Assembly (NCBI GenBank): GCA_023461035.1 | Contig: JAEWOD010000002.1 | Location: forward strand, 62,001 to 126,000 | DNA: 64,000 nucleotides | Direction: 5' to 3' | Source of the DNA: Bacteroidota bacterium | GTDB taxonomy: Bacteria > Bacteroidota > Bacteroidia > Flavobacteriales > Weeksellaceae | Shown: piece after piece, positions 35,697 to 43,031 of the stretch | Numbering within the stretch: the stretch's first letter is position 1 | Layout of the letters: each line of letters opens with the position of its first letter | Notes under the pieces: generated by a model | Seen by the model: the letters and a program-made list of their open reading frames with translations, nothing else | Told to the model about the DNA's origin: nothing | Databases searched by the model: none | Translations under genes and position numbers: made by a program

Positions 35697-36488
35697 TTAT
35701 AATTCTGCTCTTGTTGTATATCCTGACATAACACCGCGCGGACTGTTCTTGATGAATTCAAGAATCTGATTTCTTTCCTTCGTTTCTTCAAATTCTTTTT
35801 CGATGGCCTCAATGGCCTGTGTTACGTTTTTGCTTTTTTGAAAAAGTACGCGGTAGATATTTTGAATTTCAGTGATTTTTTCAGTTGAAAAACCTCTTCT
35901 TTGAAGACCAATTGAATTTACACCGGCATAAGACAAAGGATTTCTGGCGGCTTTCACAAATGGAGGTACGTCTTTCCGTACATGTGATCCTCCGGCAATA
36001 AAAGCATGTTCGCCGATGTGGGTAAATTGATGCACAGCACTCATTCCACCTAAAAAAGCATGATCTCCTATTTCTATATGGCCCGCAAGTCCAACTCCGT
36101 TTACAAGAATTACATGATCACCAATCACACAATCATGAGCTATATGCGCCGTTGCCATCACCAAACAATTATTACCAATTTTAGTATAACCTAGTGCATT
36201 TGTACCTTTGTTTACCGTCACACATTCCCGTATGGTCGTGTTATCTCCTATATAAGTCAAAGTTTTTTCACCCACGTATTTTAAATCCTGCGGTTCAGCA
36301 GAAATAACTGTTCCGGGATAAATCTTACAATTTTTTCCGATACGTGCACCTTCCATGATGGTGACGTTTGGGCCTATCCAAGTTCCTTCTCCTATTTCTA
36401 CATTATCATAAATTGTAGAAAAAGGCTCTATAATCGCTGTTGCAGCAACTTTAGCATTTGGATGGATATAGGCCAAGGATTGATTCAT
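35697..36488 (-). CDS. lpxA: UDP-GlcNAc acyltransferase LpxA
   Basis: LpxA transfers a hydroxyacyl group to UDP-GlcNAc, the first step of lipid A synthesis. The protein is about 263 aa and built of hexapeptide (left-handed beta-helix) repeats through about 195, with the catalytic histidine in the A-H-I-A-H-D region and the helical C-terminus after. The start is ATG 36488 (M-N-Q-S-L-A-Y-I-H-P); the upstream in-frame TTG adds nothing expected. It follows lpxC-fabZ by 11 bp and precedes efp. Confidence 0.95.
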   Translation of the reverse strand: MNQSLAYIHPNAKVAATAIIEPFSTIYDNVEIGEGTWIGPNVTIMEGARIGKNCKIYPGTVISAEPQDLKYVGEKTLTYIGDNTTIRECVTVNKGTNALGYTKIGNNCLVMATAHIAHDCVIGDHVILVNGVGLAGHIEIGDHAFLGGMSAVHQFTHIGEHAFIAGGSHVRKDVPPFVKAARNPLSYAGVNSIGLQRRGFSTEKITEIQNIYRVLFQKSKNVTQAIEAIEKEFEETKERNQILEFIKNSPRGVMSGYTTRAEL

Positions 36489-36499
36489 TATTTCCAAAA

Positions 36500-37891
36500 T
36501 TATATTTTGTCTTTTGTTACCAATGCCATCATTTCCGCTTCCACGGCTATGGTGTCGTTTACATATCCATACCCCTGCATATGTACGATTCCCCGGCGAA
36601 TGGGTTGTAATAAGTCCACCTTCAAAACAAGTGTATCGCCCGGAATTACTTTTCGCTTGAATTTTACATTCTCAATTTTCATGAAATAGGTCGAATAATC
36701 CTTTGGATCATCAATTTCACCCAACACTAAAATTCCACCCAATTGCGCCATCGCTTCTACCTGCAAAACACCCGGCATAACAGGTTCTTGTGGGAAATGT
36801 CCTACGAAAAACGGCTCATTCATCGTTACGTTTTTTAAACCTACCAATGAAGAATCTGACTTTTCAATCACTTTGTCCAACAATAGGAAAGGCGGACGAT
36901 GCGGAAGGATTTTCAGTATATCGTTGATGTCATAAATAGTCTTGGACAGATCAAATTCCGGAACATTTTTACGTTTGGCAATTCCGATTTGTTTGCTCAA
37001 TTTTTTGGCAAAGTTGGTATTGATTTGATGTCCCGGTTTATTGGCGATGATTTTCGCTTTTAATTTGGTACCGACCAGCGCCAGATCCCCAACCACATCC
37101 AATAATTTGTGACGGGCAGCCTCGTTTGGATAATGAAGGGTAATATTGTCCAAAACACCATTTGGGCGTATGGAAACATCTTCTTTATTAAAAGCTTTAG
37201 TCAATTTCTGACGGGTTTCGGGTGTGATTTCTTTATCGACATAAACTATCGCATTCCCCAAATCTCCACCTTTGATCAATCCCGCATCCAATAAATATTC
37301 GATTTCATGTAAAAAGCTGAAGGTTCTTGCATTGGCGATTTCTTCTTTAAATTCGGAGATGCTTTTGATGGAAGCGTTCTGGGTACCCAAAACTTTCGTC
37401 CCGAAATCTACCATGGTGGTTACCTGATATTCGTCTGCCGGAATGGCTGTGATTTCAGATCCGGTTTCAGGATCGGTATAGGTTACGATTTCTTTTACGA
37501 TGAAATATTCGCGGTCTTCATCTTGTTCCTCTATACCAGCTTTTTCAACCGCTTCCACAAAAAATTTGGAAGAACCATCTAAAATAGGAACTTCCGAATT
37601 ATTTATTTCGATTAAAACATTGTCCAAATCCATTCCTGTCAATGCCGCCAAAAGGTGTTCGGTTGTATGGATTTTGACTCCCTTTTTTTCTATGGTTGTA
37701 CCTCTTTCCGTACTGGTGACATAGTTGGCATCTGCCTCTACGTGAGGATTTCCTTCTAAATCCGTTCTGACAAACACAAATCCTGTATTTACCGGAGCCG
37801 GTTTTAATGTCATGGTAACTTCGCGTCCCGTATGAAGCCCTACACCGTTAAAAGTGTATTCGTTGGCCAAGGTTTTTTGTTTATCCGACAT
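36500..37891 (-). CDS. lpxC-fabZ: Fused LpxC deacetylase / FabZ dehydratase
   Basis: A 463-aa fusion typical of Bacteroidetes. Residues about 1-300 are LpxC, the zinc deacetylase that commits UDP-GlcNAc to lipid A: H79 in T-T-E-H-L-L-A and the H-x-x-x-D-like segment in R-H-K-L-L-D-V-V-G-D are visible zinc or catalytic residues. Residues about 315-463 are FabZ, which dehydrates 3-hydroxyacyl-ACP: L-P-H-R-P-P-F-L-L-L-D-K and G-H-F-P-Q-E-P-V-M-P-G-V. Joining them couples lipid A and fatty acid flux. Its ATG overlaps the lpxD stop codon by one base. Confidence 0.97.
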   Translation of the reverse strand: MSDKQKTLANEYTFNGVGLHTGREVTMTLKPAPVNTGFVFVRTDLEGNPHVEADANYVTSTERGTTIEKKGVKIHTTEHLLAALTGMDLDNVLIEINNSEVPILDGSSKFFVEAVEKAGIEEQDEDREYFIVKEIVTYTDPETGSEITAIPADEYQVTTMVDFGTKVLGTQNASIKSISEFKEEIANARTFSFLHEIEYLLDAGLIKGGDLGNAIVYVDKEITPETRQKLTKAFNKEDVSIRPNGVLDNITLHYPNEAARHKLLDVVGDLALVGTKLKAKIIANKPGHQINTNFAKKLSKQIGIAKRKNVPEFDLSKTIYDINDILKILPHRPPFLLLDKVIEKSDSSLVGLKNVTMNEPFFVGHFPQEPVMPGVLQVEAMAQLGGILVLGEIDDPKDYSTYFMKIENVKFKRKVIPGDTLVLKVDLLQPIRRGIVHMQGYGYVNDTIAVEAEMMALVTKDKI

Positions 37892-38931
37892 TAATCTTTT
37901 ATTGTTTGTTGTTGCTTAATTTCTTTCTCCAATTCTTCCAATCGTTTTACGATACTTGGAAAATTACGGAAATATACGTAAGATTTTCTAAAGTCCGACG
38001 CATCCATAGAGGGCGAGCCATAGATTTTGGCACCATCCGGAACATTGTTATTTACCCCGCTCTGTGCCTGTATCTGTACATAATCTCCTATTTTTAAATG
38101 TCCAACTATTCCTACCTGGCCACCTATCATGCAGTTTTTCCCTATTTTGGTGGAACCTGCGACCCCGCTTTGTGAAGCTATTACAGTGTTTTCCCCTATT
38201 TCTACATTATGCGCAATCTGAATTTGGTTGTCCAGTTTAACTCCTGAACGGATGATGGTCGAACCAAGTGTTGCACGGTCAATCGTACAGGAAGAACCTA
38301 TCTCCACATTGTCTCCTACTTTTACGTTTCCGATTTGGGGAACTTTCTCCAAAGTACCATCTTCAGTAGGCGTAAAACCAAATCCATCTGCTCCCAGAAC
38401 GGTATTGGAATGGATGATGCAATTCTTTCCGATTTTTGTATCAGCATATAATCTAACTCCGGAATGAATCACGCTTCCCTCGCCTATCGCTACATTTTCC
38501 CCTATATGAGCGTTGGAATGAATCATCACATCATTTCCTATTTTCGCTCTCTCTCCCACATAAACAAAACTTCCTATGTACACATTTTCACCCAATTTCG
38601 CCGATTCATGAATCTGAGAATTAGGTTCAATTCCGACTTTCTTGTTCTTCAAATGATTGGCGTAATTCAATAATTTGGTGAAAGATTTATAGGCATCTTG
38701 TACAAAAATCAGTGTAGGCGAAACTTGCTTCTCCGGAATAAATCCATCGGAAACAATCACGATAGAAGCTTCTGTCTGATATAAATAGGGTTCATATTTC
38801 AAATTGGATAAAAATGAAATCGATCCGGATTTTCCCTCTTCAATTTTGGACAAGGTTGAAACCTTTATGTCCGGATTCCCTTCAATTCTACCTTCTAAAA
38901 CGGAAGCTATTTCTACTGCGCTAAATTCCAT
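37891..38931 (-). CDS. lpxD: UDP-3-O-acylglucosamine N-acyltransferase LpxD
   Basis: LpxD adds the second acyl chain in lipid A synthesis. Its 346 aa include an N-terminal uridine-binding domain (about 1-100) and a long left-handed beta-helix of hexapeptide repeats (about 105-310), followed by a C-terminal helix. The likely catalytic His is in the Q-I-A-H-N-V region. Start: ATG 38931 (M-E-F-S-A-V), which has a -7 promoter box 6 nt before it; the upstream TTG at 38940 is the less likely start. It heads the lpxD-lpxC/fabZ-lpxA-efp operon. Confidence 0.95.
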   Translation of the reverse strand: MEFSAVEIASVLEGRIEGNPDIKVSTLSKIEEGKSGSISFLSNLKYEPYLYQTEASIVIVSDGFIPEKQVSPTLIFVQDAYKSFTKLLNYANHLKNKKVGIEPNSQIHESAKLGENVYIGSFVYVGERAKIGNDVMIHSNAHIGENVAIGEGSVIHSGVRLYADTKIGKNCIIHSNTVLGADGFGFTPTEDGTLEKVPQIGNVKVGDNVEIGSSCTIDRATLGSTIIRSGVKLDNQIQIAHNVEIGENTVIASQSGVAGSTKIGKNCMIGGQVGIVGHLKIGDYVQIQAQSGVNNNVPDGAKIYGSPSMDASDFRKSYVYFRNFPSIVKRLEELEKEIKQQQTIKD

Positions 38932-38937
38932 AGTATG

Positions 38938-38966
38938 CAAAAATATAAATTTTGGGGTTAACTCAA
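38938..38966 (-). promoter_or_regulatory. Promoter of the lpx operon (-33 TTG and -7 box)
   Basis: On the minus strand a TTG (forward 38964-38966) is separated by 18 nt from TATTTTTG (forward 38938-38945), a full match to the Bacteroidetes promoter. The -7 box ends 6 nt before the lpxD ATG, so the mRNA has little or no leader. Confidence 0.6.
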
Positions 38967-38973
38967 ATTTGAA

Positions 38974-40203
38974 TTATATTTTTTTCTTAACATCTAAATA
39001 ACACAAATGATACTTTTCAATCGGATTGAGCAAATGTTGTGACAAAATCCGCATGGGACTCACTGAAATTTCTTGTAATGTCCGGTCTTTATTCATGATA
39101 AAAATGGGAGATTTAGTATTGTCATAAGGTATAACTTTAATTGGAGACTGATGAACAAAATAACTTGCGTCCTCCACTCCTAAATATGATTTTACTTCTT
39201 GTTCCAATTCCTTTAATTTTTCACCCGAAACTTGCTCGTTAAATATTTTCGAAACCGGTAATTTTCTATTAATGATACATCGGGATAAATATGACAAAAC
39301 GACATCTTTATGATACTGCCATTGTTTCAACGAAGCCCAAACATCACTGTCATCCAGCTTTATAAATTGATCCAATTGATTTTTCAAACTGTCTTTTGTT
39401 TCATTTTCTATAAAATACCCCAACGCATCTGTCGCAAAAACTTTCCCGCCGTTACGACTTATTTCCTTGGCTCTTCTGAATGCTTGGGTCAGCAAAACTT
39501 CTGCCGTAAAAGAAGTCCGGTGATTATACACCTGCCAATACATAAACATACGCGCAGCCAGGTATTTTTCAATCGAATAAATCCCTTTTGAATCCACCAC
39601 CAACAAATCGTCCTTTACATTTAAAGTAGAAATAATTCTCTCCGGATTGATATTTCCTTCCACCACACCCGTAAAAAAACTGTCCCGTTTCAAGTAATCC
39701 AAACGATCCATGTCCAATTGGCTCGAAACCAATTGCGTCAAAAAATGTTTTTCATACTCGCCTTTGAAAATTTTAATGGCCAAATCCAATTCTCCTGAAA
39801 ATTCACCATTTAATTTCTCCATTAAAAACAAAGAAATTTTTTCATGGTATAAATCCTCAATCAATGTATTTTCCAGCGTATGAGAGAAAGGACCATGTCC
39901 TACATCATGTAAAAGAATGGCACATAACACTGCATTTTTTTCTTTATCCGTAATCTCAATTTTTTTTACCCGAAGCACCTCAACCGCTTTCTGCATCAAA
40001 AACATAGCACCAAGCGCATGATGAAAACGCGAATGCTTGGCTCCGGGATAAACCAGTTCGGTTAAACCAGTTTGGCATATTCTTCGCAGTCGTTGAAAAA
40101 TTGGATGCTGGATGATATCAAAAATTAATTCGCTGGGTATGCTAATAAATCCGTGTACCGGATCGTTAAATACCTTGAGTTTGTTTACATACTCCAATTG
40201 CAA
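38974..40203 (-). CDS. HD-domain phosphohydrolase
   Basis: A 409-aa HD-superfamily protein of the dNTPase/SAMHD1-like group (COG1078 type). It opens D-P-V-H-G-F-I-S-I-P, then H-S-R-F-H-H-A-L-G, the H-D pair 99-100 in L-L-H-D-V-G-H-G-P-F-S-H and D-M-D-R-L-D-Y-L-K-R-D, giving all metal and substrate histidines and aspartates. It may hydrolyse nucleoside triphosphates, but the substrate is not known for this subfamily. No ATG is available upstream or near the family start, so I accept TTG 40203. A -7 box lies 23 nt upstream. It is divergent from porX, only 47 bp away, and is 42 bp ahead of lpxD in the same direction. Confidence 0.88.
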   Translation of the reverse strand: MQLEYVNKLKVFNDPVHGFISIPSELIFDIIQHPIFQRLRRICQTGLTELVYPGAKHSRFHHALGAMFLMQKAVEVLRVKKIEITDKEKNAVLCAILLHDVGHGPFSHTLENTLIEDLYHEKISLFLMEKLNGEFSGELDLAIKIFKGEYEKHFLTQLVSSQLDMDRLDYLKRDSFFTGVVEGNINPERIISTLNVKDDLLVVDSKGIYSIEKYLAARMFMYWQVYNHRTSFTAEVLLTQAFRRAKEISRNGGKVFATDALGYFIENETKDSLKNQLDQFIKLDDSDVWASLKQWQYHKDVVLSYLSRCIINRKLPVSKIFNEQVSGEKLKELEQEVKSYLGVEDASYFVHQSPIKVIPYDNTKSPIFIMNKDRTLQEISVSPMRILSQHLLNPIEKYHLCYLDVKKKI

Positions 40204-40226
40204 TTCTTTTATTACTAAATTAGAAA

Positions 40227-40234
40227 CAAATTTA
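40227..40234 (-). promoter_or_regulatory. -7 promoter element before the HD phosphohydrolase
   Basis: Reads TAAATTTG on the minus strand, 23 nt before the TTG start. It supports the TTG start, because no in-frame ATG exists between the promoter and the conserved N-terminus. Confidence 0.5.
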
Positions 40235-40250
40235 ACAGAAATTCAGGTTT

Positions 40251-41801
40251 ATGGCTATAAAAATTTTATGGATCGATGACGAAATTGAGTTGTTGAAACC
40301 TCATTCTCTCTTTTTAGAGAAAAAAGGATACGAAACACAGATGATAAACAATGCCACGGATGCGTTGGAAATTATTCCAAACGAAAATTTTTCGGCTGTT
40401 CTGATTGATGAGAATATGCCCGGAATGGGCGGTCTGGAAGCGCTTCAGAAAATCAAGGAAATTAAACCCCAGCTTCCCATCGTGATGATTACGAAAAATG
40501 AAGAAGAGCATATCATGGAAGAAGCAATCGGTTCGCACATAGCCGATTACCTTATAAAACCGGTTAATCCCAATCAAATTTTGCTAAGTCTGAAAAAAAT
40601 TCTCGACAGCAGTAAAATTATCACCGAAAAGGCCGTTGTCAATTACCAGATGGAATTCCGAAGCATCGCCATGGACATGATGAATGCAAGAGATTATGAA
40701 GACTGGCGTGATATTTATAAAAAATTGGTCTTTTGGGAACTGGAATTGGAAAATATTCAGGACAGCGAAATGGCGAAAATCCTCGAAGCCCAGAAACAGG
40801 AAGCCAATTCTGCTTTTTTTAAATTCATCGAACGAAATTATTACGGCTGGTTACATACAGACGAGAAACCGGTTCTTTCGCACACCGTTTTTAAAGATTA
40901 TGCCAAACCCCATTTGGCAAAAGACAAAAAAACATTGCTCATCATGGTGGACAACTTACGCTATGACCAGTGGAAAACCATCGAACCGCTTTTCAATCAG
41001 TTTTATAATGTGGAAAAGGAACAAATGTATTACAGCATCTTGCCGTCTGCAACCCAATATGCCCGAAATGCTTTCTTTTCAGGGCTTATGCCATCCGAAA
41101 TCGAAAAACGATTTCCAAATGATTGGCTGAACGACAATGACGAAGGAAATAAAAACCAGTTTGAAAAAGAATTTCTGGAAGATCAAATGAAACGTTTGGG
41201 ACTTTCCGACCTGAGTACGCAATATTATAAAGTATTGAATTCTGATTTCGAAAAGAAAATTTTGGACGAATTCCACCAATATAAAAACAAAAACCTGACG
41301 GTCATCGTTTACAATTTCATCGACATACTTTCCCATGCCAAAACGGATAATCGCATCGTCAGTCAAATGATCAGGGACGACAAAACCTATCGTTCGACTA
41401 CGAAAAACTGGTTTGAGAATTCCTATTTGTTGCAAATCGTAAAAAAAGCACAAGAAGAAGGAATGAAAATCCTATTGACCACAGATCATGGAACCATTTA
41501 TGTTCGCAAACCTTCACAAGTAGTGGGTGACCGCGAAACCAGCACCAACCTCCGGTATAAAATGGGGCGAAAACTGCAATACGACGAAGATGATGTATTT
41601 GCAGTGGAAAATGCCGAGGATTTTTATCTTCCAAAAGTCAATATGACTTCCAAATACATTTTTGCAAAAGAAGACATCTTCCTTGCGTATCCAAAAAATT
41701 ATAACCATTATGTGAATTATTATAAAGACACTTATCAGCACGGCGGAATTTCGATGGAAGAAATCATCATTCCTTTTGTAACTTTGTCGCCGAAGGTTTA
41801 A
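40251..41801 (+). CDS. porX: PorX-type T9SS response regulator (REC + PglZ)
   Basis: A 516-aa orphan response regulator. Residues 1-120 are a receiver domain: D9-D10 acidic pair, phosphoacceptor D53 in L-I-D-E-N-M-P-G, and K108 in Y-L-I-K-P. The rest is a PglZ (alkaline phosphatase-like) domain; metal-binding segments include L-L-I-M-V-D-N-L-R-Y-D (about 223-233), T-T-D-H-G-T (about 410-415) and Y-Q-H-G-G-I-S (about 498-504). PorX controls T9SS gene expression with the sensor PorY and a SigP sigma factor in Porphyromonas, and its PglZ domain acts as a cyclic-oligonucleotide phosphodiesterase. Partners PorY and SigP are not in this window. Confidence 0.93.
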   Translation: MAIKILWIDDEIELLKPHSLFLEKKGYETQMINNATDALEIIPNENFSAVLIDENMPGMGGLEALQKIKEIKPQLPIVMITKNEEEHIMEEAIGSHIADYLIKPVNPNQILLSLKKILDSSKIITEKAVVNYQMEFRSIAMDMMNARDYEDWRDIYKKLVFWELELENIQDSEMAKILEAQKQEANSAFFKFIERNYYGWLHTDEKPVLSHTVFKDYAKPHLAKDKKTLLIMVDNLRYDQWKTIEPLFNQFYNVEKEQMYYSILPSATQYARNAFFSGLMPSEIEKRFPNDWLNDNDEGNKNQFEKEFLEDQMKRLGLSDLSTQYYKVLNSDFEKKILDEFHQYKNKNLTVIVYNFIDILSHAKTDNRIVSQMIRDDKTYRSTTKNWFENSYLLQIVKKAQEEGMKILLTTDHGTIYVRKPSQVVGDRETSTNLRYKMGRKLQYDEDDVFAVENAEDFYLPKVNMTSKYIFAKEDIFLAYPKNYNHYVNYYKDTYQHGGISMEEIIIPFVTLSPKV

Positions 41802-41812
41802 CGAATTATTTA

Positions 41813-41820
41813 TAATTTTG
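41813..41820 (+). promoter_or_regulatory. -7 promoter element before the DUF2683-like gene
   Basis: TAATTTTG, full TAnnTTTG match 16 nt before the ATG at 41837, suggesting the small gene has its own promoter rather than relying on porX. Confidence 0.45.
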
Positions 41821-41836
41821 TAGAAATCAATTCTGT

Positions 41837-42061
41837 ATGGAAAGCATCATTATTTATCCAAAAAACGAAAATCAAAAGAATTTGCTCAAATCTTTATTGA
41901 AAGAAATGAAAGTACATTTTGAGGTTGGGAAAAATAATGATAAAACACTTTTGAGCGAAGAAGAATTCTATTCAAAAATTGATAAATCAATTAAACAAGC
42001 TGAAAAAGGAAACTTAAGAACACTTACTCCTGAAGAGCAGAAAGAATTTTTAGGTTTATGA
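41837..42061 (+). CDS. DUF2683-like antitoxin-type protein
   Basis: A 74-aa protein whose start (M-E-S-I-I-I-Y-P-K-N-E-N-Q) matches the DUF2683 family found as antitoxins before RelE/Txe-type toxins in Bacteroidetes. A beta strand is followed by a helix (L-L-K-S-L-L-K-E-M-K) and a charged C-terminal part that would cover a toxin. Its stop codon overlaps an ATG (ATGA) of a 13-codon ORF, as expected if a toxin gene followed, but no full toxin is present. It may be an orphan antitoxin. Confidence 0.7.
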   Translation: MESIIIYPKNENQKNLLKSLLKEMKVHFEVGKNNDKTLLSEEEFYSKIDKSIKQAEKGNLRTLTPEEQKEFLGL

Positions 42062-42099
42062 ATTTTTTGATTGAATTAACTCCTGAAGATAAAAATTAA
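42058..42099 (+). pseudogene. Possible remnant of the cognate toxin
   Basis: A 13-codon ORF, M-N-F-L-I-E-L-T-P-E-D-K-N, starting in the ATGA overlap of the DUF2683-like gene. The M-x-x-L-x-L-T-P-E beginning resembles the first strand of RelE/Txe toxins, and then a stop follows. This is too short to prove homology. Confidence 0.35.
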
Positions 42100-42129
42100 C
42101 ATTCTCAATTTTTATAATTAATTCACAAA

Positions 42130-42615
42130 ATGAAAAAATTATTATTTTTAATATTATTTGTTACATTCACTTGTGTAAAATCATATTCACAGAATATTGA
42201 TATGGATGAATATGAAATCTACATCGGTGATACTCTCATTTCAAAATCTGATTTCTTAAAAAATAGTAATGCCTTGTCTCCTGAAAAACTTCAAGAAATT
42301 GAATTTAAACCTATAACTAATGGTGATAAAAAATTTTATTATTTAAATGGTAAACTTCACTCAACAGGAAAGATTGAAAATCAAAAAGAAAATGGGTTTT
42401 GGGAATATTGGCATTCAAACGGACAAAAAGCTCGTGAAGGTAATTTTGTTGACGGAAAGCCCAATGGTACCCATAAATATTGGTACGAAAACGGAAACAT
42501 CAGAGGTATTGGAAATTGGAAAAATGGAATTTATGAAGGAGAATGGGAAATGTATAGTGAAGATGGAAAAGATAAAACCATACAAATTTATAAAGAAGGT
42601 AAACAAGTAGAATAA
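42130..42615 (+). CDS. YwqK-type protein with MORN-like repeats, secreted
   Basis: A 161-aa protein with a signal peptide (about 1-21, ending S-Y-S-Q). Residues about 70-155 contain four copies of a MORN-like repeat with consensus G-x-W-x-x-Y-x-x-N-G-x (for example N-G-F-W-E-Y-W-H-S-N-G-Q-K and N-G-T-H-K-Y-W-Y-E-N-G-N). This family is annotated as YwqK antitoxin-like from Bacillus, but in Bacteroidetes it is more often a secreted protein of unknown role; the antitoxin label should not be taken over. The gene is 2 bp before tsaE. Confidence 0.8.
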   Translation: MKKLLFLILFVTFTCVKSYSQNIDMDEYEIYIGDTLISKSDFLKNSNALSPEKLQEIEFKPITNGDKKFYYLNGKLHSTGKIENQKENGFWEYWHSNGQKAREGNFVDGKPNGTHKYWYENGNIRGIGNWKNGIYEGEWEMYSEDGKDKTIQIYKEGKQVE

Positions 42616-42617
42616 AA

Positions 42618-43022
42618 ATGACCTTCAAAGTAAACTCCATCCAAGAACTCCCAAAAATCGCCCAAGAAATCATCTCTCAACTTCAACACAAAATCATTTT
42701 GTTTGAAGGCGAAATGGGTGCTGGAAAAACAACTTTCATCAAAACATTTGTTAACGAATTAGGAAGTAAAGACGAAGTCAGCAGCCCGACTTTTTCCATT
42801 GTTAACGAATATGAGACGCCCAGCGGAAAAGTATTTCATTTTGATTTGTATAGAATCAAATCCGAAGAAGAAGCCATGGATTTCGGGATAGATGAATATT
42901 TGGATTCGGGTCAATATTGTTTGATCGAATGGCCGGATAAAATCGAAAATTTAATTTCCGAACCACATCATACGGTTAAAATTATTGTGCAGGAAAATCA
43001 AAGAACCATTATTTTTGTGTAA
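42618..43022 (+). CDS. tsaE: tRNA threonylcarbamoyladenosine factor TsaE
   Basis: TsaE is the ATPase that drives the TsaB-TsaD complex in making t6A at position 37 of ANN-decoding tRNAs. The 134-aa protein has the Walker A loop G-E-M-G-A-G-K-T (31-38), then S-S-P-T-F-S-I-V-N-E-Y and H-F-D-L-Y-R, all family hallmarks. It precedes ald by 9 bp, the usual order in Flavobacteriia as far as I know, and follows the YwqK-type gene by 2 bp. Confidence 0.95.
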   Translation: MTFKVNSIQELPKIAQEIISQLQHKIILFEGEMGAGKTTFIKTFVNELGSKDEVSSPTFSIVNEYETPSGKVFHFDLYRIKSEEEAMDFGIDEYLDSGQYCLIEWPDKIENLISEPHHTVKIIVQENQRTIIFV

Positions 43023-43031
43023 TTTTAAAAG

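Noticed and set aside
42130..42615. YwqK 'antitoxin' reading of the MORN-type protein
   Set aside because: It has a signal peptide and is secreted, which does not fit an intracellular antitoxin, and no toxin is next to it.
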